A stretch of 64,000 nucleotides of DNA from Anaerolineaceae bacterium (GTDB lineage: Bacteria > Chloroflexota > Anaerolineae > Aggregatilineales > Phototrophicaceae), in assembly GCA_002702065.1 (NCBI GenBank), contig NZXX01000001.1, positions 1,984,001 through 2,048,000 of the forward strand, written 5' to 3'. Below the pieces are notes generated by a model. It saw only the letters and a program-made list of their open reading frames with translations. It made no database searches and was not told where the DNA came from. Below, piece after piece: positions 25,596-31,958 of this stretch (positions within the stretch are counted from its first letter, which is position 1; every line of letters starts with the position of its first letter). Made by a program: the position numbers and the translations under genes.

Positions 25596-27848
25596 CTAGC
25601 TCGTGATGACGCCGTTAATGCGCTGTTCGGCGGCGTGTGTTGCTTCGATGAATAACTGTGCTTCTTCAATCAGGCGATGCGCGGCGTTCTTGTCCGGGTT
25701 GGTCGGCGGGTTCTCATGCCGGTTGAAGAAATACTCGGCGAATTTGCCCCGTGCATAGCGGTCAAAAAACAGCTGGGTGTCGTAGAACCGGGTGCGGAAT
25801 TCGCGGACAATGTCATTCGGTTCCATCGTGACGTCAGGGTATTGGGTGCGGATGAGCGCACGGGCTGCCAGCAGCATCGAGCGATAGGCGCCCTGTTCGG
25901 CGGCGGCAAACTTGCCTTCATCAAGGGCGACCAGCGAGTCAAAATGCTGTGACTCGGCTTTGATGATTTCGATGGAGAACAGCGAAACGACCTCACCAGC
26001 ACATTCGCCAACGCCAATGTCGTCAATGGTGTAGGTGCGCGAATCACCCCAATCGCGGAAGAACAGCGGGTTTTCCTCGTAGTCGGGTATGCCCATGAAC
26101 GGATCGAGCAGCGACTTGATTTCCTTGCGCCCAAGCCGCATCACCCATCCCTGGAAGGTTTCGGTGCGTTCCCGGTCGGCGACATAGCGGTTGGTGATGG
26201 TATCCAGCACATCGGGGATATTCTTGGCAGGCACAGCGCCAATTGCCAGCCCATAGCTCCCGGCGTTTTCTTTCCACTGGCCGCCCAACACGACCTGGAA
26301 GTGGGGCACTTTGTAATTGCCCGCCCGGCGGCTGTTGCCGAAGAAGCCAATATCCGCGACATGATGCTGACCGCAGGAATTAAAGCAGCCGCTGATCTTG
26401 ATTTTGAGCTCTTTAATAGCTTCTGGCAGGGTGGCGTTTTTGGCGCTCAACTGGCGACGCAGTTCACCGGCCAGCCCGCGTGACGAAGCGATACCAAGCT
26501 TGCAGGTGTCGGTGCCGGGGCAGGAGGTGATGTCGACAATGGTGCCCGCACCGGGGTCACCCAGCGCAATGGCTTTCAGTTCCTGATAGACTGTTGGCAG
26601 GTCAGCATCGGCAATCCAGCGCAGCACCATGTTTTGTTCAACGGTGGTGCGGACATTGTCGCCGACATATTCACGGGCAATATCCGCCAACTTGTACATC
26701 TGCGTCGAAGTCAGATCGCCAAGTGGCAAATTGATGGTGACGACGTTGTATCCCGGCTGAATCTGCTGGTAGACGTTGGTCTCATACCATTCCTGATAAC
26801 CGTCTGGCAGTGGTTTTCCGTTGAGAGGAACACTGGGTCGCGCGGGGGTTTCATCGTATTCATCGATGTGATCGATGTACGCTGTCCAGCGATCATCGTG
26901 GGGCAGGGTCTTAAGCTCTTCTTCAACCAGCCGCCGGAACTCATCAATACCGAGCTGCGCGACCAGAAACTTGATGCGCGCCCGGTTACGATTCTTCTTC
27001 TCGCCCAGCCGGGCAAACACGCGCGAAATAGCCTGCGACATCGGCATGATTTCGTCTTCGGGCACGAATTCATTCAGGACCTGTGCCTGATGCGGCACGG
27101 TGCCGAGTCCGCCGCCGACGAAGATCGCAAAACCGCGTTTCTGCTCACCATCGACTTCCTTCACCCGTGCCAGCAGGCCGAGGTCATGCATATTGACGAG
27201 CCCGCAGGCGTGATGCTCGCAGCCGGAAAAAGCGATCTTGAACTTGCGGCCAAAGTCCTGCACATCGTCATGGCCCAGCAGAAAGTTTGCCATGGCGTGC
27301 GAGTAAGGTGTGACGTCAAATGCCTGGTCACGGCAGACCCCGGCCAGCGGGCAGGCGGTGACGTTGCGTACTGAATTGCCGCAGGCTTCGCGGGTTGTCA
27401 TGCCGACCGAGGCAAGACGCCGCATCAGGTCGGGTGTGTCTTCGATATGGATATAGTGAAGCTGGAAGTCCTGCCGGGTGGTGACATGCAGGATGCCATC
27501 CGAATACTCATCGGCAAGGTCGGCCAGCACTTCCATTTGCTCAATCGTCAGGCCGCCATACGGCACTTTGATGCGCTGCATACCAGGAGCGTCCCAGCTG
27601 GTATCTGGCCCTTTGGTCAGATCGCCCGAAGGAAAGTTGAGCTCACGGGTCTGGATACCATCGTGCCGCTGTCCATTGTCGTATCGTTGACCATAGACAC
27701 CACGACGCAAGCGGGTTTCGGCAAATACCTTTTCGTCAATTTTCCCCTGCTTGCGCAGTTCCACTTGACCCTCGAATATGTCGGCTTCGTGGGCCAGATC
27801 TTCCGGCATTTTATTTTGTAACTTATCTTTCCATGTTTTATCAGTCAT
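25596..27848 (-). CDS. sir: Ferredoxin-type sulfite reductase haemoprotein (nitrite/sulfite reductase family)
   Basis: Six-electron reductase that converts sulfite to sulfide using a coupled sirohaem-[4Fe-4S] centre. The two pseudo-symmetric halves are visible. The cluster and sirohaem cysteines are Cys443 and Cys449 in SCPGTDTCKLG, and Cys488 and Cys492 in GCFNSCGQHH. The N-terminal half has MTTREACGNSVRNVTACPL. A strong GGAGGAAT precedes the ATG. At 750 residues it is about 150 longer than common members; the extra C-terminal part, from about residue 610, is helical and contains YPDVTMEPNDIVREFRTRFYDT, resembling HEPN-type helices. Its place after cysH and the sirohaem genes points to sulfite rather than nitrite as substrate. 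Confidence 0.9.
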   Translation of the reverse strand: MTDKTWKDKLQNKMPEDLAHEADIFEGQVELRKQGKIDEKVFAETRLRRGVYGQRYDNGQRHDGIQTRELNFPSGDLTKGPDTSWDAPGMQRIKVPYGGLTIEQMEVLADLADEYSDGILHVTTRQDFQLHYIHIEDTPDLMRRLASVGMTTREACGNSVRNVTACPLAGVCRDQAFDVTPYSHAMANFLLGHDDVQDFGRKFKIAFSGCEHHACGLVNMHDLGLLARVKEVDGEQKRGFAIFVGGGLGTVPHQAQVLNEFVPEDEIMPMSQAISRVFARLGEKKNRNRARIKFLVAQLGIDEFRRLVEEELKTLPHDDRWTAYIDHIDEYDETPARPSVPLNGKPLPDGYQEWYETNVYQQIQPGYNVVTINLPLGDLTSTQMYKLADIAREYVGDNVRTTVEQNMVLRWIADADLPTVYQELKAIALGDPGAGTIVDITSCPGTDTCKLGIASSRGLAGELRRQLSAKNATLPEAIKELKIKISGCFNSCGQHHVADIGFFGNSRRAGNYKVPHFQVVLGGQWKENAGSYGLAIGAVPAKNIPDVLDTITNRYVADRERTETFQGWVMRLGRKEIKSLLDPFMGIPDYEENPLFFRDWGDSRTYTIDDIGVGECAGEVVSLFSIEIIKAESQHFDSLVALDEGKFAAAEQGAYRSMLLAARALIRTQYPDVTMEPNDIVREFRTRFYDTQLFFDRYARGKFAEYFFNRHENPPTNPDKNAAHRLIEEAQLFIEATHAAEQRINGVITS

Positions 27849-27849
27849 A

Positions 27850-28656
27850 TTATTCCTCCCAGATTGCTGACTGTGTTGTTCTATTTTGAGACGCTAGTGT
27901 GGAGACGAGGTCGAACCATTGAACCCCCTGTGAACGCAACTGGACGACCTCACCGATTACCACTGTTGCGGGGGACTTGATCTCATGTTCGCGGGCGAGG
28001 TCGGACAATGTTTGTGCGGTACCTTCGACCACGCGCTGGAAGGGGGTTGACCCCCATTCGATGATGGCCGCCGGTCGATCTTGTGGCAGACCAGCCTGCA
28101 CCAATCTTTCCAGGATTTGCGGAAGCTTGTTGACCCCCATCATGATAATGATAGTACCGCCCATCTGGGCGACCGCGTCATAGTTGATGCTGGTTTCGGG
28201 TTTGGTTGGGTCTTCATGCCCGGTGATGACGGTAAATCCGCTGCTCAAATGGCGGTGTGTCAGTGGGATGCCCGCATAAGCCGGCACCGCGTAGGAGCTG
28301 GATACGCCCGGCACAACTTCGAAGGGAACCCCTGCCTGCCGACACGCCAGCGCTTCTTCACTGCCGCGCCCGAAAACGAACGGATCGCCGCCCTTGAGCC
28401 GCACCACAGTTTTGCCAACCAGCGCCCGGTTTACAATAACTTCGTTGATGGATTCCTGGTCAAGCCGGTGCTTGGTGGGCGCCTTACCGGCGTTGATACA
28501 CTCCGCATCCGAACGTGCTTCATCCATCAAGTCAAGCGGAATCAGCCGGTCAAAGACAATGACGTCCGCAGTCTGTATCAGGCGCAGCCCTTTACGTGTA
28601 ATCAGGTCCGGATCGCCAGGACCCGCACCAACCAGATAGACAGTACCGATATTCAT
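27850..28656 (-). CDS. cobA: Uroporphyrinogen-III C-methyltransferase
   Basis: SAM-dependent enzyme (SUMT) that methylates uroporphyrinogen III twice to precorrin-2, the entry to sirohaem. The 268-residue sequence begins with VYLVGAGPGDPDLIT, has VVRLKGGDPFVFGRG and VVPGVSSSYAVPAYAGIPLTHR, and ends with the usual GEVVQLR strand; all are SUMT signatures. Its start overlaps the previous gene's stop by four bases (ATGA) and its stop is 1 nt before the reductase start, so translation is tightly coupled. It supplies the sirohaem needed by the downstream reductase. Unlike fused CysG, the dehydrogenase and chelatase are separate genes here. Confidence 0.95.
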   Translation of the reverse strand: MNIGTVYLVGAGPGDPDLITRKGLRLIQTADVIVFDRLIPLDLMDEARSDAECINAGKAPTKHRLDQESINEVIVNRALVGKTVVRLKGGDPFVFGRGSEEALACRQAGVPFEVVPGVSSSYAVPAYAGIPLTHRHLSSGFTVITGHEDPTKPETSINYDAVAQMGGTIIIMMGVNKLPQILERLVQAGLPQDRPAAIIEWGSTPFQRVVEGTAQTLSDLAREHEIKSPATVVIGEVVQLRSQGVQWFDLVSTLASQNRTTQSAIWEE

Positions 28657-29972
28657 ATAGCGACGGCCTCCATGACCCTGCTCAACCAGACGTTACAAGG
28701 CGACTGGCAGGGGATTGTTCCCTTCGGTGATGTTTGATGAAACCATGTTGCGTGCCGTGCGCAGCGCCCGCAGATGGATTCCACAACCTGTTCAATGGTA
28801 TCGATTGGCGTATGGTGAACGCCGCGAAACATGCCCGTTTGTCGTTCGCTGACTTTCGCCAGTGATTCAGCCTGAAAGTGACCTGCCTGCAAAGCTGCCC
28901 AATCCGCAATGGCACCGGGATAAACTGTCTCGACAATCGCCGGCAGCCAGTCCGCATTCTCGACCGGGACCCGCCAATTATCGGGAAGGTCATCGGATGT
29001 AGCGAGCGGACGGAAAGGTTTTTCACGGACCCAACGGCGCAGGGGCATTGGGTCGGTAATGGTAACACATTCCGATTTGGCGGTCACTGGCTTAACTTCG
29101 TTTGGTGTCAGATAAAGCTGACCAAACTCAAGGCTTCCATTCTGCTGTATGGCCTCGACAAACGGATGGCCCCCGGCGAGTGGGAAGTGCTGCCATTGTG
29201 ATGAGCCGGTTGTTGCGTGGGGCGTTAGCCCGGTATCTCGCGCCAATTCAAGGATGATCTGGCAGATGGATTCATCGGTGCCAACAGGGTCTGTGTAATA
29301 GATTGATCGCCCGTTCACACGCGAGTGCTGGCTGTCAGGTTCAATGCCGAGCGCTGCTGGAACATCAATGCTCACGTGTGAGCCGGGGGCGAGGAACATC
29401 GGGACGGCGATAATATTGGTGGCTGGGGTGCGCTGGAAAATGCTCGGTATGTCCGGCTCATCATCGAGATAGGCGACTATCACATCGGACACAAGACCGA
29501 GCGACCGTAGAAATGCTGCCTGTTGACGTGCAGCATCCTGACTGGATTGGTCGCGCCGGGTGCCGTGCCCAATGACCGCAATGGCTGTTTCGGCTGGTCG
29601 CAGCCCATATTTCAGCAGCATGTCCTCCGCCCGCTGCCGAACAATCTGCTGCACGTAAGGATGTTCGCCAATGGTTGGCGTGTAATGAATGGTTCGCTCG
29701 CCTCGACGGGTGACCGGACCGGTCAACTGCATTTCCGCAGGGATCACTGTTGATGAGAAATAACCCTGACTCGTGAACACGGGGACGACAATGACTTCTG
29801 TGGATTCGAGGGTGTTGAGAACCTGCGAAAAGGGTGGGGTTTCCTTCCAGAAGCAGGCCGTAACTTCATCTGCTGTGCCCCAACTGCGCAGTTGATCGAC
29901 ATATGTCCACACCAGCCCCGCCGTTTGAGGCGTGATATGCGAACCGTGCCCCGCCAGCACCAGCGCGGTCAC
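28653..29972 (-). CDS. Double CbiX chelatase with a C-terminal DR2241-type Fe-S domain
   Basis: 439-residue protein expected to insert Fe(II) (or Co) into sirohydrochlorin, the last step of sirohaem synthesis. Two CbiX-like halves are visible: TALVLAGHGSH at the start and IAVIGHGTRRDQ near residue 150. Each carries the catalytic His. The C-terminal ~190 residues carry CGRCARHATWFH and IPCQSPCNVWLS, four cysteines of the type seen in DR2241-family [4Fe-4S] domains. The start is GTG at 29972, overlapping the upstream stop codon (GTGA), and the stop overlaps cobA. This triple fusion differs from the single-domain SirB. Confidence 0.85.
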   Translation of the reverse strand: MTALVLAGHGSHITPQTAGLVWTYVDQLRSWGTADEVTACFWKETPPFSQVLNTLESTEVIVVPVFTSQGYFSSTVIPAEMQLTGPVTRRGERTIHYTPTIGEHPYVQQIVRQRAEDMLLKYGLRPAETAIAVIGHGTRRDQSSQDAARQQAAFLRSLGLVSDVIVAYLDDEPDIPSIFQRTPATNIIAVPMFLAPGSHVSIDVPAALGIEPDSQHSRVNGRSIYYTDPVGTDESICQIILELARDTGLTPHATTGSSQWQHFPLAGGHPFVEAIQQNGSLEFGQLYLTPNEVKPVTAKSECVTITDPMPLRRWVREKPFRPLATSDDLPDNWRVPVENADWLPAIVETVYPGAIADWAALQAGHFQAESLAKVSERQTGMFRGVHHTPIDTIEQVVESICGRCARHATWFHQTSPKGTIPCQSPCNVWLSRVMEAVAI

Positions 29973-30616
29973 GTCGACTGCCTCACTGCTTGGGTGAGGT
30001 GTTGGAATTGCGCATAAGCCTGGTCAATTTTCTGCTGACGAAGCAGCATCAGGATGTCGGAGGCGAGAATAGTTTCATACAATTTTTGACGATCTGGTTG
30101 CGTGTTAAGACGGACATTTGCCACAGGGCGCAGTTCCTGAAGCCATTGCGCAAGAACGGCATATTCATTGCCCACCACATTGTTGATGATCTGTTTGAGA
30201 TGTTTCGCCAGCGCTGGCGACGCGCCGCCTGTGCTGATCATGATCTTGAGCGGTGAGCGATCAAGGGTAACGACATTCTGAAAATCGGCGCTGCTGGCGT
30301 CATCTGCCTGGTTGACCAACGCACCCAGTTGGTGCGCTTCGCTCGTGATCTGATTGTTGATGTCTGGGTCGTTGGTGGCTGCAAATACGAGAAACGGCTG
30401 ATACGCTTCCAGCATGCCGGTTTGATAGACTGATTGAACCCATTTGATAGCATCGAGTCGGGAATGAATGGCAGGGGTGATCTGCGGGCTGATGATGGTG
30501 ACATTCGCTTGCGCGTCCAGTAGCCCGCCAATTTTGCGTGCTGCAACATCGCCGCCGCCGATGACAACACACGCTTTCCCTTCGATATTCAACATAATGG
30601 GATAATTTTCTGCCAT
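29969..30616 (-). CDS. Precorrin-2 dehydrogenase (Met8p/CysG N-terminal type)
   Basis: NAD-dependent enzyme that oxidises precorrin-2 to sirohydrochlorin. The 215-residue protein starts with YPIMLNIEGKACVVIGGGDVAARK, the standard beta strand and Rossmann motif, then FVFAATNDPDINNQI-like sequence (FLVFAATNDPDINNQI) and the MISTGGASPALAKHLK segment of the dimerisation domain. It may also have some ferrochelatase activity, but a dedicated chelatase follows. It lies 64 nt after cysH and overlaps the next gene by four bases. Confidence 0.92.
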   Translation of the reverse strand: MAENYPIMLNIEGKACVVIGGGDVAARKIGGLLDAQANVTIISPQITPAIHSRLDAIKWVQSVYQTGMLEAYQPFLVFAATNDPDINNQITSEAHQLGALVNQADDASSADFQNVVTLDRSPLKIMISTGGASPALAKHLKQIINNVVGNEYAVLAQWLQELRPVANVRLNTQPDRQKLYETILASDILMLLRQQKIDQAYAQFQHLTQAVRQST

Positions 30617-30680
30617 TTTATTGCCATCTACCGAATGACCGATACAACGACACTAAAATCACGCGTGGCGTGCAGGTCAT

Positions 30681-31406
30681 TTAGTGCCTTACTTCGTCAG
30701 CCAGGTTGACATGAATGCCGCATTCTGTTTTCTGATGATTGACCCAACGCCCGCCGCGCAGGTCTGCACTGTCCGTCGTTGCCTGGGTGCAGTGCAAGCA
30801 GCCAATGCTGGGGTAGCCCTGATCATGCAAGTCATTGTACGGGAGATCATGGGCATGGATATATGTCCAGATCATATCCTCGGTCCAATTCGCAAACGGG
30901 CATAACTTCATCATATCGTTGCGCGCGTCTCTGGCAATGATAGGAATATTTGAGCGCGTGGGCGATTGGTCCCGCCGCAGCCCGGTGATCCATGCCTCAA
31001 AGCCACTCAGCGCTTGTTTGAGGGGGACCGTTTTCCGCATATGGCAGCATTGGTCAGGGTTACTTTCCCATAATTTGTCGCCATGTCGATCAGCTTGTTG
31101 GTTAACGGTGAGTTCGGGTTTGACGCGGGTGAGGTTGAGGTTAAAACGGGCTTCCATTTCATCGATGAGTACATACGTTTCGGGGAAGAGCAGGCCGGTG
31201 TCCAGTGTCATGACCGGGGTGTTGGGGGCAATCTCGCTGAGCATGTGCAGGGTGACGATGCCGGTGGGCTGAAAGCTGGTGACGACCGCCAAATCCTGCC
31301 CATATTCTTCGGCGGCCCATTGGAGGATTTCCTGTGGGTGGGCCGATTCAAAGCGCTGCTGCAAGTCTGCAACGTCATCATATTCGGTACGGTATGCTGC
31401 GGTCAT
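30681..31406 (-). CDS. cysH: Assimilatory APS reductase (CysH, [4Fe-4S] type)
   Basis: Reduces adenylyl sulfate to sulfite with thioredoxin or glutathione as donor. The 241-residue protein has the PP-loop-like VVTSFQPTGIVTLHM, LDTGLLFPETY, the cluster cysteines as Cys120-Cys121 in DQCCHMRK and Cys203/Cys206 in GCLHC, and the catalytic Cys in TECGIHVN. The CC...CxxC set indicates the cluster-containing APS-specific type rather than PAPS reductase, consistent with no APS kinase nearby. The ATG at 31406 is preceded by TTGGAGAA; an in-frame ATG at 31457 is less well placed. It is the first structural gene of the operon, behind a 400-nt leader with two cysteine-rich reading frames and two terminators. 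Confidence 0.95.
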   Translation of the reverse strand: MTAAYRTEYDDVADLQQRFESAHPQEILQWAAEEYGQDLAVVTSFQPTGIVTLHMLSEIAPNTPVMTLDTGLLFPETYVLIDEMEARFNLNLTRVKPELTVNQQADRHGDKLWESNPDQCCHMRKTVPLKQALSGFEAWITGLRRDQSPTRSNIPIIARDARNDMMKLCPFANWTEDMIWTYIHAHDLPYNDLHDQGYPSIGCLHCTQATTDSADLRGGRWVNHQKTECGIHVNLADEVRH

Positions 31407-31471
31407 GTGATTTCTCCAATGTGCAACGCGCGTATTCACAAGCATCATTCCATCCACCGTTTACTAACAAC

Positions 31472-31496
31472 AAAAAACCCCGGAAGTTATCCGGGG
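31472..31496 (-). terminator. Leader terminator 2 (attenuator proximal to cysH)
   Basis: On the minus strand CCCCGG-ATAACTT-CCGGGG is followed by six T. Its 5' half plus loop contains CCGGATAAC (31486-31494), which is the exact reverse complement of GTTATCCGG (31541-31549) located just past leader peptide 2. Pairing of those two elements would prevent the terminator from folding. Confidence 0.88.
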
Positions 31497-31540
31497 CGAA
31501 TGTTCGTACAGATCAGCCTAACGTAATCAGGCGTGTAGAA

Positions 31541-31549
31541 CCGGATAAC
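31541..31549 (-). promoter_or_regulatory. Antiterminator arm of cysH attenuator 2
   Basis: GTTATCCGG on the minus strand, 9 nt perfectly complementary to the 5' arm and loop of terminator 2. It starts 4 nt after the TAG of leader peptide 2, so a ribosome at the stop codon would cover it, while one stalled on the cysteine codons would leave it free. A 7-bp stem-loop (GCCTGATTACGTTAGGC) lies between the two arms. Confidence 0.7.
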
Positions 31550-31553
31550 TCCG

Positions 31554-31625
31554 CTACTGGAGCATCTGACAACACAGACAACAACAAGTTGTATGGGCGA
31601 ATGTGTCAAGCCGGTTCAGCATCAT
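31554..31625 (-). CDS. Cysteine-rich leader peptide 2 (cysH attenuator)
   Basis: 23-codon frame reading MMLNRLDTFAHTTCCCLCCQ followed by MLQ and a TAG stop. Five of six consecutive codons are UGU (Cys). GAGG lies 4 nt before the first ATG (7 before the second), immediately after the U tract of terminator 1. The peptide has no domain; its role would be to make the ribosome sense Cys-tRNA supply. A stall on the Cys run frees the antiterminator arm and lets transcription proceed into cysH; completion of the peptide masks the arm and favours termination. Reading frame, stop position and arm position all fit this model. Not experimentally shown. Confidence 0.82.
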   Translation of the reverse strand: MMLNRLDTFAHTTCCCLCCQMLQ

Positions 31626-31633
31626 GTATCCTC

Positions 31634-31669
31634 AAAAACAAAACCCCGCTGCATTCGTTCGGGGTTTTG
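31634..31669 (-). terminator. Leader terminator 1 (distal attenuator)
   Basis: Perfect 10-bp stem (CAAAACCCCG/CGGGGTTTTG) with an 11-nt loop, followed on the minus strand by TTTTT. The loop and 5' arm contain CCGAACGAA (31654-31662), exactly complementary to TTCGTTCGG at 31716-31724 inside leader peptide 1. Confidence 0.88.
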
Positions 31670-31701
31670 CTTGCATCTTACTTAAACGGAGTTTAGGCAG
31701 G

Positions 31702-31785
31702 TTAGCACAACTCCACCGAACGAAACGATTCCGGTGAAAACTGACAACAGAAACAACAGGTCTGGCAGGAGTTGTGAATTTGCAT
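31702..31785 (-). CDS. Cysteine-rich leader peptide 1 (cysH attenuator)
   Basis: 27-codon frame MQIHNSCQTCCFCCQFSP, then ESFRSVELC and a TAA stop. Cysteines are at residues 7, 10, 11, 13, 14 and 27, encoded by UGC and UGU. The start lies about 21 nt downstream of the predicted transcription start, with only a weak GAG-type ribosome site. The antiterminator arm (31716-31724) falls at nucleotides 62-70 of this frame: downstream of a ribosome stalled at codons 10-14, but under one that has reached the stop codon. This is the arrangement of classical amino-acid attenuators. It is followed by terminator 1 and then by a second, independent copy of the same design. Confidence 0.82.
   Translation of the reverse strand: MQIHNSCQTCCFCCQFSPESFRSVELC
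31716..31724 (-). promoter_or_regulatory. Antiterminator arm of cysH attenuator 1
   Basis: TTCGTTCGG on the minus strand, lying within leader peptide 1. It is perfectly complementary over 9 nt to CCGAACGAA in terminator 1 (31654-31662). It can alternatively be sequestered in a local CACCG...CGGTG hairpin. Confidence 0.7.
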
Positions 31786-31802
31786 TTCAGGCTCAATATC
31801 TA

Positions 31803-31841
31803 TGACAGTTCGCATCATAACGTAAGAACGAGTGACTGTCA
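31803..31841. promoter_or_regulatory. Inverted repeat flanking the cysH promoter (possible operator)
   Basis: TGACAGT (31803-31809) and ACTGTCA (31835-31841) are exact reverse complements, with centres 32 bp apart, about three helical turns. One arm overlaps the -35 and the other overlaps the predicted start point. This would suit a dimeric or tetrameric regulator, but no regulator gene is adjacent. Confidence 0.4.
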
Positions 31842-31842
31842 A
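31814..31842 (-). promoter_or_regulatory. Sigma-70-type promoter of the cysH operon
   Basis: Minus strand: a perfect TTGACA (31842-31837), a 17-nt spacer and TATGAT (31819-31814). The predicted start is near 31806, about 400 nt before cysH and about 21 nt before leader peptide 1. It is the best promoter match seen in the window. The stretch 31407-31958 holds no conventional gene; it contains this promoter, the two leader peptides and the two attenuators. Confidence 0.82.
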
Positions 31843-31958
31843 CAGATTGGTTGCAATTTCGCAAAACCTTAAAGACCTCCGGTTAAATCATCGTCCAGTG
31901 ACACCGGTTTATAGGGTTGTTTGTGGCTGAACATGCTGAGCGTGCTCCATCTCCCGCG

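Noticed and set aside
31440..31810. SAM riboswitch or T-box in the cysH leader
   Set aside because: The S-box core and the T-box AGGGUGGNACCGCG element are both absent, and the cysteine-codon frames with paired arms explain the two terminators better.
31843..31958. Extra gene or terminator between the GH38 gene and the cysH promoter
   Set aside because: No convincing hairpin with a T tract and no frame with a ribosome site could be found; only short partial repeats of CCGGT.
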